From assembly GCF_001953975.1 (NCBI RefSeq), contig NZ_MBEJ01000087.1, positions 1 to 32,772 on the forward strand: DNA of 32,772 bases, in the 5' to 3' direction. Position numbers and translations under genes: made by a program. This stretch comes from Mycobacterium sp. NS-7484 (GTDB lineage: Bacteria; Actinomycetota; Actinomycetes; Mycobacteriales; Mycobacteriaceae). The notes beneath the pieces are model-generated. The model had not been told where the DNA came from. It made no database searches and was given only the letters and a program-made list of their open reading frames with translations. Each line of letters starts with the position of its first letter. Positions within the stretch are counted from its first letter, which is position 1. This document shows, in pieces, positions 16,785 through 24,110 of this stretch.

Positions 16785-16891
16785 GACAGTCCTGTCGCAG
16801 CGCGAGTCGCCGCCCTACGGTTTTCGGAGATAGTGATGTACATCTCAGATGGCCCGTATCTGTGTCTGGTGACACGCGAGGAGAGGCGCTG

Positions 16892-18019
16892 GTGAAAGTA
16901 AAAGCTGCTGTCGTCGAAGAGATCGGCGCACCGTGGACGATCTGCGAGGTGGACCTCGGAGATCCGGTGGCCGGCGAGGTGCAGGTGCGGTTGACCGCGT
17001 CGGGCCTGTGCCATTCCGACGCCCATGTCGTTGCCGGCAGTAGCCCGGTGCCGTTCATGCCCGTGCTCGGCGGACATGAGGGTGCCGGGGTGATCACCAA
17101 GGTCGGCCCCGGCGTCACCGGTTTGGCCGAGGGCGATCACGTCGTGCTCGCCTTCATCCCGGCGTGCGGCACCTGTCCGTCATGCGCCACCGGTCTGCAG
17201 AACCTCTGCGACGAGGGCGCCGGGCTGTTGACCGGCCAGGCCGTCTCCGACAAGACCTACCGGGTGACCCGTGACGGCCAACCGATAATCCAGATGTGCC
17301 TGCTCGGCACCTTCGCGCCGTACGTCACCGTCAGTCAGGCGTCGGTCGTCAAGATCGAAAAAGATGTGCCGCTGGAGGTGGCCGCGCTGCTGGGCTGCGG
17401 AGTCTCCACCGGCTGGGGCTCGGCAACCGAGATCGGTGACACCCGTCCGGGCGACACGGTCGTGGTGATGGGCATCGGAGGCGTCGGCATCAACGCGGTG
17501 CAGGGCGCACGGTTCGCCGGGGCGCGGTTCGTCGTCGCGATCGACCCGGTCGACTTCAAGCGGAAGAAGGCACTCGAATTCGGCGCCACCCACACGTTCG
17601 CCTCCGTCGAGGACGCCGCGGCCGAGTTGCCCGACCTCACGTGGGGCAAGATGGCCCAGGTCTCCATCATCACGGTCGGTGAGATCAAAGGCGAACACAT
17701 CCAGCAGGCGCTGAGCCTGACCGGCAAGGGCGGGCAGGTGATCGTCACCGGGATGGGCGATTTCACGCAGTCCACCGTCGACCTCAACCTCTTCGAGCTC
17801 ACCCTGCTGCAGAAACGGGTCCAAGGTGCGGTGTTCGGCGGCGTCGGCCCCCGCACCCAGATCCCGCGGCTGCTCGACCTCTACCGCTGCGGTGCCCTCA
17901 AGCTCGACGAACTCGTCACTGCGCGCTACCGCCTGGAGGACATCAACCAGGGATACCGGGACATGTTCGACGGCAAGAATCTTCGCGGCCTCGTCGTCTA
18001 CTCCGACGCCGACTACTGA
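16892..18019 (+). CDS. zinc-dependent alcohol dehydrogenase (AdhD / NDMA-dependent type)
   Basis: This 375-residue medium-chain dehydrogenase has catalytic zinc ligands C40 (GLCHSD), H62-E63 (GGHEGAG) and C169 (LLGCGVSTGWG). Structural zinc cysteines are C92, C95, C98 and C106, and the NAD-binding motif is GIGGVG (194-199). Sequence style, including the QVILGM-like tail and the GYRDMFDGKNLRGLV ending, matches actinobacterial AdhD and NDMA-dependent alcohol dehydrogenases, in which the cofactor can be tightly bound. It should oxidise a primary or secondary alcohol released by ester cleavage. GTG 16892 is preceded by GAGGAGAGG, which fixes the start, although the frame is open to 16712. It is the first gene of the plus-strand operon and lies 19 bp before the aldehyde dehydrogenase. 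Confidence 0.9.
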   Translation: MKVKAAVVEEIGAPWTICEVDLGDPVAGEVQVRLTASGLCHSDAHVVAGSSPVPFMPVLGGHEGAGVITKVGPGVTGLAEGDHVVLAFIPACGTCPSCATGLQNLCDEGAGLLTGQAVSDKTYRVTRDGQPIIQMCLLGTFAPYVTVSQASVVKIEKDVPLEVAALLGCGVSTGWGSATEIGDTRPGDTVVVMGIGGVGINAVQGARFAGARFVVAIDPVDFKRKKALEFGATHTFASVEDAAAELPDLTWGKMAQVSIITVGEIKGEHIQQALSLTGKGGQVIVTGMGDFTQSTVDLNLFELTLLQKRVQGAVFGGVGPRTQIPRLLDLYRCGALKLDELVTARYRLEDINQGYRDMFDGKNLRGLVVYSDADY

Positions 18020-18038
18020 ACCGACCAAGGGGGCTCCA

Positions 18039-19451
18039 ATGCACATCCAGGAAAGCAACTACATTGACGGCAAATGGGCGGTTTCGAGTGGAACCACCCG
18101 CATCCCGGTCGTCAACCCGGCCAACGACGAGGTGATCGCCGAGGTGGTGGCGGGCACCACCGCCGACGTCGACGCCGCGGTCGCGGCGGCCCGGGCCGCC
18201 TTCCCGGCGTGGGCCGCGACACCGGTCGGCGAGCGGGCAGACTATCTCACCGCGATCGCCGGCAAGCTGGCCGAGCGGTCCGAGGAGGTGGCCCGCACCA
18301 TCTCCGCCGAAATGGGTTGTCCCATCTCGATTTCTCGGGCGATTCAGTTGGGGTTGCCGCTCAACAGTTTCACCGAGGCCGCCAACATCGTGCGGGACTA
18401 CGAGTTCGAAAGTGAGTATCGCGGGTCGACGATCGTGCGCGAGCCATTCGGCGTGCTCGGCGCGATCACACCCTGGAACTACCCGTTGCACCAGATCGCC
18501 CTGAAGGTCGCCTACGGATTGGCCGCGGGCAACACCGTCGTGGTCAAACCCAGCGAAGTGACCCCGCTGTGCGCGCTTGCCCTGACGCAGATCATCGACG
18601 AGATCGGTCTGCCCCCAGGCGTGTTCAACCTGGTGTTCGGTACCGGCGCGGATGTGGGGGAGGCGATCGCCGGGCATGACGACGTCGACATCGTCAGCTT
18701 CACCGGCTCCACGCGGGCCGGCCGCCGGGTACAGGAAGTCGCCGCCCGCACCGTCAAGCGGGTGTCACTGGAACTCGGGGGCAAGAGCCCCAACATCATT
18801 CTCGACGACGCCGACTTGGAATCGGTGGTGCCCGCATCGGTCAAGACCATGATGCTCAACTCCGGACAGACCTGTTCGGCACTGACCCGCATGATCGTCC
18901 CGCGCGACAAGCTGGCCGAGGTGGAGGCGCTGGCCAAGGCCGCCGCCGACGCATTGCCGGTGGGCGACCCGACCGACGAGGGAACTGCCCTGGGCCCGTT
19001 GTCATCTCGGGCGCAGCAGGAACGGGTGTTCGGCCACATCCGCACCGCGATCGCCGAGGGGGCGCGTCTGGTCACCGGCGGTGAAACGGAAGCCGAGGGC
19101 CCGGGCGCCTTCGTCCGGCCGACCGTCTTCTCGGATGTCACCGAAGACATGACGATCCACAAGGAAGAGGTCTTCGGCCCGGTTCTGGCCATCGAGGCCT
19201 ACGACTCGGACGACGAGGCCGTGCGGATCGCCAACGCCACCGATTACGGTCTGGCCGGCGCGGTCTGGTCGTCCTCGCCAGAACGCGCGGAAAATGTCGC
19301 GCGCCGAATCAGGGCCGGGCAGGTGCAGATCAACGCGGGTGCCTTCAACGCCAACGCGCCCTTCGGTGGCTACAAGCAATCGGGCAACGGGCGCGAAGCC
19401 GGTCGATACGGCCTCGAGGAGTTCCTCGAGATCAAGTCGATCCAGCGGTGA
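18039..19451 (+). CDS. NAD(P)+-dependent aldehyde dehydrogenase
   Basis: This 470-residue enzyme is a full-length ALDH-superfamily member. Visible are the substrate-site N147 (TPWNYP), K170 (VVVKPSE), the cofactor motif FTGSTRAG, the general base E245 (VSLELGGKSP) and the catalytic C279 (SGQTCSALTR), followed by EEVFGPVL and the FGGYKQSGNGRE ending. It converts aldehydes to carboxylic acids. ATG 18039 is preceded by AAGGGGG and lies 19 bp after the alcohol dehydrogenase stop, so the two act in sequence on the same carbon. The hydrolase follows after 4 bp. A particular aldehyde cannot be assigned. Confidence 0.93.
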   Translation: MHIQESNYIDGKWAVSSGTTRIPVVNPANDEVIAEVVAGTTADVDAAVAAARAAFPAWAATPVGERADYLTAIAGKLAERSEEVARTISAEMGCPISISRAIQLGLPLNSFTEAANIVRDYEFESEYRGSTIVREPFGVLGAITPWNYPLHQIALKVAYGLAAGNTVVVKPSEVTPLCALALTQIIDEIGLPPGVFNLVFGTGADVGEAIAGHDDVDIVSFTGSTRAGRRVQEVAARTVKRVSLELGGKSPNIILDDADLESVVPASVKTMMLNSGQTCSALTRMIVPRDKLAEVEALAKAAADALPVGDPTDEGTALGPLSSRAQQERVFGHIRTAIAEGARLVTGGETEAEGPGAFVRPTVFSDVTEDMTIHKEEVFGPVLAIEAYDSDDEAVRIANATDYGLAGAVWSSSPERAENVARRIRAGQVQINAGAFNANAPFGGYKQSGNGREAGRYGLEEFLEIKSIQR

Positions 19452-19455
19452 CCTG

Positions 19456-20406
19456 ATGGCGTTGGAACCGGTGACCCAGGCGCTGTTGGCGCAACTGGCC
19501 GAAACCCGCGATCCGCCAATGCATGAGGGTACGCCGGCGATGGCCCGGATGGCCGGACCCATATTCGCCGGGATGAGTGGACGCGGACCCGAGGTGGCCG
19601 CGGTGCGCAACCTCAAGCTCGAGGGTGAGGACGGCGGGAGGTTCCGGGTCCGCGTCCTGATTCCCGACGGCGAATCCCGTTCGGTGATCGTGTATTTCCA
19701 CGGCGGCGGCTGGGTGATCGGTGACATCGACCTGCAGTACGACCACCTCGCCCGGCAGCTGGCCAACCTGACCGGCTCCACCGTGGTCCTGGTGAACTAC
19801 CGCAAGGCGCCCGAACATCGATTCCCGACCGCGCTGCAGGACAGTTGGATCGGGTTGCGCTGGGCCGCAGCGGAATTGACCTCTCCCGAGGTCCCGTTGG
19901 TGGTGGCCGGAGACAGCGCCGGCGGCAACATCGCCGCGGTGATGGCGCGGTGGGCCCGGGACGGGCACGGGCCCAGGGTCGATTACCAGGCCCTGATCTA
20001 TCCGGTGACCGACTGTGACTTCGAGCGGTCGTCGTACGCCGCGCCGGAAAATCAGCTGATGCTCGGCCGCGACACCATGATCTGGTTCTGGGCGCACTAC
20101 CTGCCCGACCCCGCCGCGCGCACTCACCCGGATGCCTCACCGTTGCGGGCCTCCAGTCTCGCGGGTCTTCCACCGGCGCTCGTGTATGTCGCCGAATACG
20201 ACCCACTGCACGACGAGGGCGTCGCCTATGCCGCCGCGTTGGCCGAGGCCGGGGTGAACGTGACACTGGAGGAGGCGGCCGGCCAGATGCACGGGTACTT
20301 CCAGATGGCCAACATCCTCCCCGGTTACCAGACGGGCATCAGGTTGGTCGCCGACCATATCGGGGCGTTCGTCGAGGCATCCCGATCCGGCCGGAAGGCG
20401 GTGTGA
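19456..20406 (+). CDS. alpha/beta hydrolase, HSL family (LipR-like esterase)
   Basis: This 316-residue esterase of the hormone-sensitive-lipase family has the oxyanion-hole motif H82-GGGW, the nucleophile elbow G152-DSAGG with S154, the acid D249 (AEYDPLHDEG) and the histidine H279 (GQMHGYF). All triad members are present and the length is typical. It lacks a signal peptide. In the M. tuberculosis mymA operon a LipR hydrolase lies beside the Baeyer-Villiger enzyme. Here the gene sits between the aldehyde dehydrogenase (4 bp) and the monooxygenase (3 bp), so hydrolysis of the ester made by the monooxygenase is the natural role. ATG 19456 is the only start compatible with the upstream stop. Confidence 0.92.
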   Translation: MALEPVTQALLAQLAETRDPPMHEGTPAMARMAGPIFAGMSGRGPEVAAVRNLKLEGEDGGRFRVRVLIPDGESRSVIVYFHGGGWVIGDIDLQYDHLARQLANLTGSTVVLVNYRKAPEHRFPTALQDSWIGLRWAAAELTSPEVPLVVAGDSAGGNIAAVMARWARDGHGPRVDYQALIYPVTDCDFERSSYAAPENQLMLGRDTMIWFWAHYLPDPAARTHPDASPLRASSLAGLPPALVYVAEYDPLHDEGVAYAAALAEAGVNVTLEEAAGQMHGYFQMANILPGYQTGIRLVADHIGAFVEASRSGRKAV

Positions 20407-20409
20407 GCG

Positions 20410-21999
20410 ATGGCCGACCGCGACGTGATCATCATCGGCGCCGGATTCGCCGGTCTCTACCAGCTGCACAGACTGCGTCGACTCGGGTTCGACGCGCACA
20501 TCGTCGAGGCCGGCCCGGAGGTGGGCGGTACCTGGTACTGGAATCGTTACCCCGGGGCCCGCTGCGACATCGAGTCGATCGAATACTCCTACTCGTTCGA
20601 CCCCGACCTGCAGCAGTCGTGGAACTGGACGGAGCGATACGCCGCCCAGCCGGAGCTGTTGGCCTATGCCAGGCATGTCGCCGACCGCTACGACCTCCGG
20701 CGGGATATCACCTTCGAGACCCGAGTCGTCGCAATGGCTTTCGACGACGATCACAATGAGTGGACCGTCACGACGGATTCAGGCGACCGGGTCAGCGCGA
20801 CGTTCGTGATCGCGGCCACTGGGTGCCTGTCCAAGCCGTTGGTCCCGTCCTTCGAGGGGCTGGACGATTTCGCCGGTGACATCCTCTGGACCTGGGACTG
20901 GCCGGACGACGCCGACCTCACCGGCAAGCGCGTGGCCGTCGTGGGCACGGGTTCCTCTGGGGTGCAGACGATCACCGCCATCGCCCCGACGGTCGGAGCA
21001 CTGACGGTCTTCCAACGGACACCCCCGTATGCCGTCCCGGCACAGAACCGTGTGATTGCCGACGAACTCGCCGAGGTCAAACAGCGCTACCCGCAGTTCC
21101 GGGAGATCAGCCGGCTGACGCGGGGTGGCGCGCAGTGCGGTGAGGGTGCCGAACTGCCCCCGTTCTTCGGTGATCTCGGTCCCGATGCGGTGCGCGGCGA
21201 GCTCAACCGGCGCTGGGACGACGGTGGATTGTGTTTCCAGCAGTCGTTCTACGATCTGCTGCTCGATCCGGTGGCCAATGAGACTGCCGCCGAGTATGTG
21301 CGGGACCGGATCCGGCAGAAGGTCGCAGATCCACAGGTTGCCGAGAAGCTGACGCCGCGGAGTTATCCGCTCGCGGCGAAAAGGCTGTGCGTGGACACCG
21401 GATACTACGAGGTGTTCAACCAGGACAACGTGACGCTGGTCGATCTCAACGCCGAGCCGTTGCGCCGGATCACCGAGCGGGGAATCCTCGCCGGTGACAC
21501 CGAGCACGAGTTCGACGTGATCGTGCTGGCCACCGGATTCGACGCCATGACCGGGGCATTGAATGCGATCGACATCCACGGGCTGCACGGCAGTCTCCGT
21601 CAGAAGTGGGCCGACGGGCCGCGCACCTACCTCGGCCTGATGTCGGCGGGGTTCCCGAACCTGTTCACCGTCACCGGGCCGCAGAGTCCCTCGGTGCTGT
21701 CCAACATGCTCACCTCGATCGAGTACCACGTCGAGTGGATCAGCGCGGCGTTGGTGCACCTCCGTGCGCACGGGTACCGCCGCATGGAGGCCGATCCGGC
21801 GGCCGAGGACAACTGGGTCAACATCACCAACGACACCGCCGATCTCACGCTGCTGCCGCAGGCGGCATCGTGGTACATGGGCGCCAACGTGCCGGGTAAA
21901 CGGCGGGTGTTCTTGCCGTTCGTCGGCGGTGTCGGCATCTACAAGCAGATCTGTGACGGCGTGGCCGTGGCCGGCTACCACGGGTTCGAGATCGCCTGA
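20410..21999 (+). CDS. FAD-dependent Baeyer-Villiger monooxygenase (MymA-like)
   Basis: This 529-residue class B flavoprotein monooxygenase has the FAD Rossmann motif GAGFAG (10-15), GGTWYWNRYPGARCD (39-53), and the NADPH Rossmann motif GTGSSG (179-184) with FQRTPPY following. Between them the family fingerprint FxGxxxHxxxWP reads F154-A-G-D-I-L-W160-T-W-D-W164-P165, so the normally conserved His is Trp. The enzyme should insert one oxygen beside a ketone carbonyl, giving an ester or lactone, using NADPH and O2; whether the Trp alters this is unknown. It follows the hydrolase by 3 bp, completing a ketone-degradation set with ADH and ALDH. The nearest relatives I recognise are MymA and other mycobacterial BVMOs. 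Confidence 0.88.
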   Translation: MADRDVIIIGAGFAGLYQLHRLRRLGFDAHIVEAGPEVGGTWYWNRYPGARCDIESIEYSYSFDPDLQQSWNWTERYAAQPELLAYARHVADRYDLRRDITFETRVVAMAFDDDHNEWTVTTDSGDRVSATFVIAATGCLSKPLVPSFEGLDDFAGDILWTWDWPDDADLTGKRVAVVGTGSSGVQTITAIAPTVGALTVFQRTPPYAVPAQNRVIADELAEVKQRYPQFREISRLTRGGAQCGEGAELPPFFGDLGPDAVRGELNRRWDDGGLCFQQSFYDLLLDPVANETAAEYVRDRIRQKVADPQVAEKLTPRSYPLAAKRLCVDTGYYEVFNQDNVTLVDLNAEPLRRITERGILAGDTEHEFDVIVLATGFDAMTGALNAIDIHGLHGSLRQKWADGPRTYLGLMSAGFPNLFTVTGPQSPSVLSNMLTSIEYHVEWISAALVHLRAHGYRRMEADPAAEDNWVNITNDTADLTLLPQAASWYMGANVPGKRRVFLPFVGGVGIYKQICDGVAVAGYHGFEIA

Positions 22000-22013
22000 A
22001 TCCGCCGCCGGGT

Positions 22014-22019
22014 GATACT
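22014..22019 (+). promoter_or_regulatory. possible -10 element of the MFS transporter gene
   Basis: GATACT is preceded by T and G (a TG sits just before it) and lies 39 nt before the ATG at 22053. This suggests the transporter can be transcribed separately from the monooxygenase operon, although the two are only 53 bp apart. Confidence 0.3.
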
Positions 22020-22052
22020 GCTCTGGCAGGAATGCGGCGCGAGAAGAGGCAG

Positions 22053-23387
22053 ATGACCCAGCAGGAGCAGGTCGAGGGCGAGCCGGGCCGGACGCCCGGC
22101 GTGGAGCCGAACCCGATGAGGCGGGTGGCGTTCGCCAGCTTCGTCGGCACGGCGATCGAGTTCTACGACTTCTACATCTACGGCACGGCCGCCGCGCTGG
22201 TGTTCCCGAAGATCTTCTTCCCGGCCCTGAGCCCGACGATGGGCACCATCTCGTCGTTGGCCACCTTCGCGGCAGCGTTCTTCTCCCGCCCGATCGGTGC
22301 GGCGGTGTTCGGTCACTTCGGAGATCGCCTGGGCCGCAAGAAAACGTTGATCGCCACCCTGTTGATCATGGGGATCGCGACCTTCGCGGTCGGCCTGGTG
22401 CCCAGCGCGGCGTCCATCGGGGTGCTCGCGCCGATCATCCTGCTCAGCTTGAGGCTGTGTCAGGGCTTCGCCGTCGGCGGGGAGTGGGCCGGCTCGGCCC
22501 TGCTGTCGGCCGAGTACGCCCCCGGCGACCAGCGCGGCAGATACGGCATGTTCACCCAATTGGGCGCCGGTGCCGGGCTTGCCGTCAGCAACCTGGTGTT
22601 CCTCATCGCCAACGTCACCATCGGCGAGAAGAGCCCGATGTTCCTCGACTGGGGTTGGCGGGTGCCCTTCCTGTTCAGCGGGGTGCTGGTGGTCGTGGCG
22701 CTCTACGTCCGGCTCAGCATCGACGAGACGCCGGTGTTCGTGGCCGAAAAACAACGCGACGCGGTCCCGCGGGCCCCGTTGGGTGAGCTGGTGCGGACCC
22801 AGACCACGCAGGTGCTGCTCGCCGCCGGCTGCATGATCGGCATCTTCGCGATGAGCTTTCTCGGTGGCACGTATCTGTTGAGCTATGCCGCGACCCGGAT
22901 CGGGCATCCGCGCAGCCTCATCCTGACCGTGGGGGTCCTCGCCGGTGTCGCGCTCATGACGTTCACCGCGCTCTCGGCGATGTGGTGTGACCGCTACGGC
23001 AGGCGGCGTATCATCTTGATCGGCTTCGCCATCGCCCTGCCGTGGGCGTTTGTCGTGATGCCGATGATCGACACCGGTTCGCCGTGGCTGTTTGCGCTGG
23101 CGATCGGCGGCACGTTCGCCATCTTCGGGATCTCCTACGGGCCGATCGCCTCGTTCCTGCCTGAGATCTTTGCCACCCGCTACCGCTACACCGGTGCCGG
23201 GTTGGCCTTCAACCTGGCCGGCATTGTCGGCGGTGCGGTGCCGCCGCTGATCGCCGGCGTGCTGGTGAGCGACTTCGGCAGTTGGGCCGTGGGGCTGCTG
23301 ATGGCGGTCTTCGTGATCGTCAGCATCGTCTCGACATTGCTGCTGCCCGAGACCAAGGGCGCTGCCCTGGACGCCGACGTGACGTGA
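22053..23387 (+). CDS. MFS transporter, metabolite:H+ symporter (MHS) family
   Basis: This 444-residue integral membrane protein has about 12 TM helices. Family motifs are IEFYDFYIYGTAAALVFPK at the start, FGDRLGRKK (loop 2-3), the GEWAG element, and DRYGRRR (loop 8-9). These place it with proline/betaine, shikimate and alpha-ketoglutarate MHS permeases and with M. tuberculosis Rv1200. It may take up an acid or ketone used by the adjacent operon, but the substrate is not readable. An alternative ATG at 22032 would add seven basic residues (MRREKRQ). ATG 22053 is preferred because GAGAAGAGG lies just upstream, though with short spacing. Confidence 0.87.
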   Translation: MTQQEQVEGEPGRTPGVEPNPMRRVAFASFVGTAIEFYDFYIYGTAAALVFPKIFFPALSPTMGTISSLATFAAAFFSRPIGAAVFGHFGDRLGRKKTLIATLLIMGIATFAVGLVPSAASIGVLAPIILLSLRLCQGFAVGGEWAGSALLSAEYAPGDQRGRYGMFTQLGAGAGLAVSNLVFLIANVTIGEKSPMFLDWGWRVPFLFSGVLVVVALYVRLSIDETPVFVAEKQRDAVPRAPLGELVRTQTTQVLLAAGCMIGIFAMSFLGGTYLLSYAATRIGHPRSLILTVGVLAGVALMTFTALSAMWCDRYGRRRIILIGFAIALPWAFVVMPMIDTGSPWLFALAIGGTFAIFGISYGPIASFLPEIFATRYRYTGAGLAFNLAGIVGGAVPPLIAGVLVSDFGSWAVGLLMAVFVIVSIVSTLLLPETKGAALDADVT

Positions 23388-23413
23388 CTGCGGCGAGGCC
23401 GGCCGTTGCGGCC

Positions 23414-23422
23414 TGCTAAGCT
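23414..23422 (+). promoter_or_regulatory. extended -10 promoter of the pyr operon
   Basis: TGC-TAAGCT is an extended -10 (TGN-TANNNT) 66 nt before the pyrR ATG. Transcription would start near 23429, giving a leader of about 60 nt that contains the PyrR hairpin. Confidence 0.55.
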
Positions 23423-23434
23423 ACGGGGCAGTTC

Positions 23435-23477
23435 GACGTCCTTTAACGATCCGTCCCGAGAGGCGGAGAAGGAGGTC
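23435..23477 (+). promoter_or_regulatory. PyrR-binding leader hairpin sequestering the pyrR Shine-Dalgarno
   Basis: The leader can fold as a lower stem GACGTCCTT (23435-23443) with AAGGAGGTC (23469-23477), with one G-G mismatch, and an upper stem TCCG (23450-23453) with CGGA (23464-23467). The loop UCCCGAGAGG carries the PyrR recognition signature NGAGAGG of Bacillus and other leaders. AAGGAGG, the pyrR Shine-Dalgarno, is in the lower stem, so PyrR binding with UMP would block translation. PyrR-dependent translational repression has been described in M. smegmatis. No downstream terminator is visible, so control is translational rather than by attenuation. Confidence 0.8.
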
Positions 23478-23488
23478 AGGGTCACTTC

Positions 23489-24046
23489 ATGGGCTCTTCA
23501 GGTACCGACCGGGAATTGTTGTCTGCGGCGGACGTCGGCCGCACCATTTCCCGGATCGCGCATCAGATCATCGAGAAGACCGCGCTGGACGATCCAGCCG
23601 AGCGTGAGCGCGTCGTCCTCCTCGGAATCCCTACTCGCGGTGTGACGTTGGCCACCCGGTTGGCCGCCAAGATCGATGAGTTCGCGGGCGTCGAGGTCGC
23701 GCACGGAGCGTTGGACATCACGCTGTATCGCGATGACCTCAACTTCAAGCCACCGCGTCCGCTCGAGTCGACCTCGATCCCGGCCGGCGGTATCGACGAC
23801 GCGGTGGTGATCCTGGTGGACGACGTGCTGTTTTCCGGGCGCTCGGTGCGCTCGGCGCTGGACGCATTACGCGACGTCGGCCGGCCCCGGGTGGTGCAGC
23901 TCGCGGTGCTGGTCGACCGTGGTCACCGGGAACTGCCGGTCCGCGCCGATTACGTCGGCAAGAACGTGCCGACCTCACGCAGCGAGAGCGTGCATGTGCT
24001 GTTGTCCGAGCACGACGATCGTGACGGAGTGGTGATTTCGAAATGA
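23489..24046 (+). CDS. pyrR: bifunctional pyr operon regulator / uracil phosphoribosyltransferase
   Basis: This 185-residue PRTase-fold protein has the PRPP-binding motif [14 protein letters not shown] with D111-D112. The family segments LLGIPTRG and DITLYRDDL, and the [14 protein letters not shown]-terminus, are also present. PyrR binds pyr mRNA when UMP is high and PRPP low, and many members also make UMP from uracil. ATG 23489 follows AAGGAGGT with a rather long 12-nt gap, and the site is paired in the leader hairpin. The gene overlaps the following 11-codon ORF by ATGA. The N-terminal [11 protein letters not shown] is a normal short lead-in. Confidence 0.96.
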   Translation: MGSSGTDRELLSAADVGRTISRIAHQIIEKTALDDPAERERVVLLGIPTRGVTLATRLAAKIDEFAGVEVAHGALDITLYRDDLNFKPPRPLESTSIPAGGIDDAVVILVDDVLFSGRSVRSALDALRDVGRPRVVQLAVLVDRGHRELPVRADYVGKNVPTSRSESVHVLLSEHDDRDGVVISK

Positions 24047-24078
24047 CGAACGCTTGCGTGAGGAATCGACAACCATGA
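24043..24078 (+). CDS. 11-codon linker ORF 1 (hypothetical)
   Basis: ATG 24043 overlaps the pyrR stop (ATGA) and reads [11 protein letters not shown], stopping with TGA at 24076-24078, which overlaps the next ATG. It lies wholly in the repeat. It may be translated by coupling to pyrR, or may be an accident of the duplication; no function is claimed. Confidence 0.35.
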   Translation: MTNACVRNRQP

Positions 24079-24106
24079 CGAACGCTTGCGTGAGGAATCG
24101 ACAACT
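24043..24106 (+). repeat. 32-bp tandem direct repeat at the pyrR-pyrB junction
   Basis: Two 32-bp copies (24043-24074 and 24075-24106) differ only in the last base (C versus T). Each begins ATGACGAACG and carries GAGGAA about 9-10 nt before the next ATG. The first 7 bases (ATGACGA) continue into pyrB. The element looks like a duplication of the pyrB translation-initiation region. Confidence 0.95.
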
Positions 24107-24110
24107 ATGA
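24075..24110 (+). CDS. 11-codon linker ORF 2 (hypothetical)
   Basis: ATG 24075 reads [11 protein letters not shown] and stops with TGA at 24108-24110, overlapping the pyrB ATG at 24107. It has a GAGGAA from copy 1 upstream. It duplicates ORF 1 except for the last residue, and its product has no recognisable fold. Confidence 0.35.
   Translation: MTNACVRNRQL

Noticed and set aside
14433..16895. 820-codon plus-strand frame opposite the esterase and AraC genes
   Set aside because: It is antisense to two genes with clear catalytic and HTH motifs, and its peptide has no domain.
24043..24106. CRISPR-like interpretation of the 32-bp repeats
   Set aside because: The copies are directly adjacent with no spacers and sit between coupled genes.
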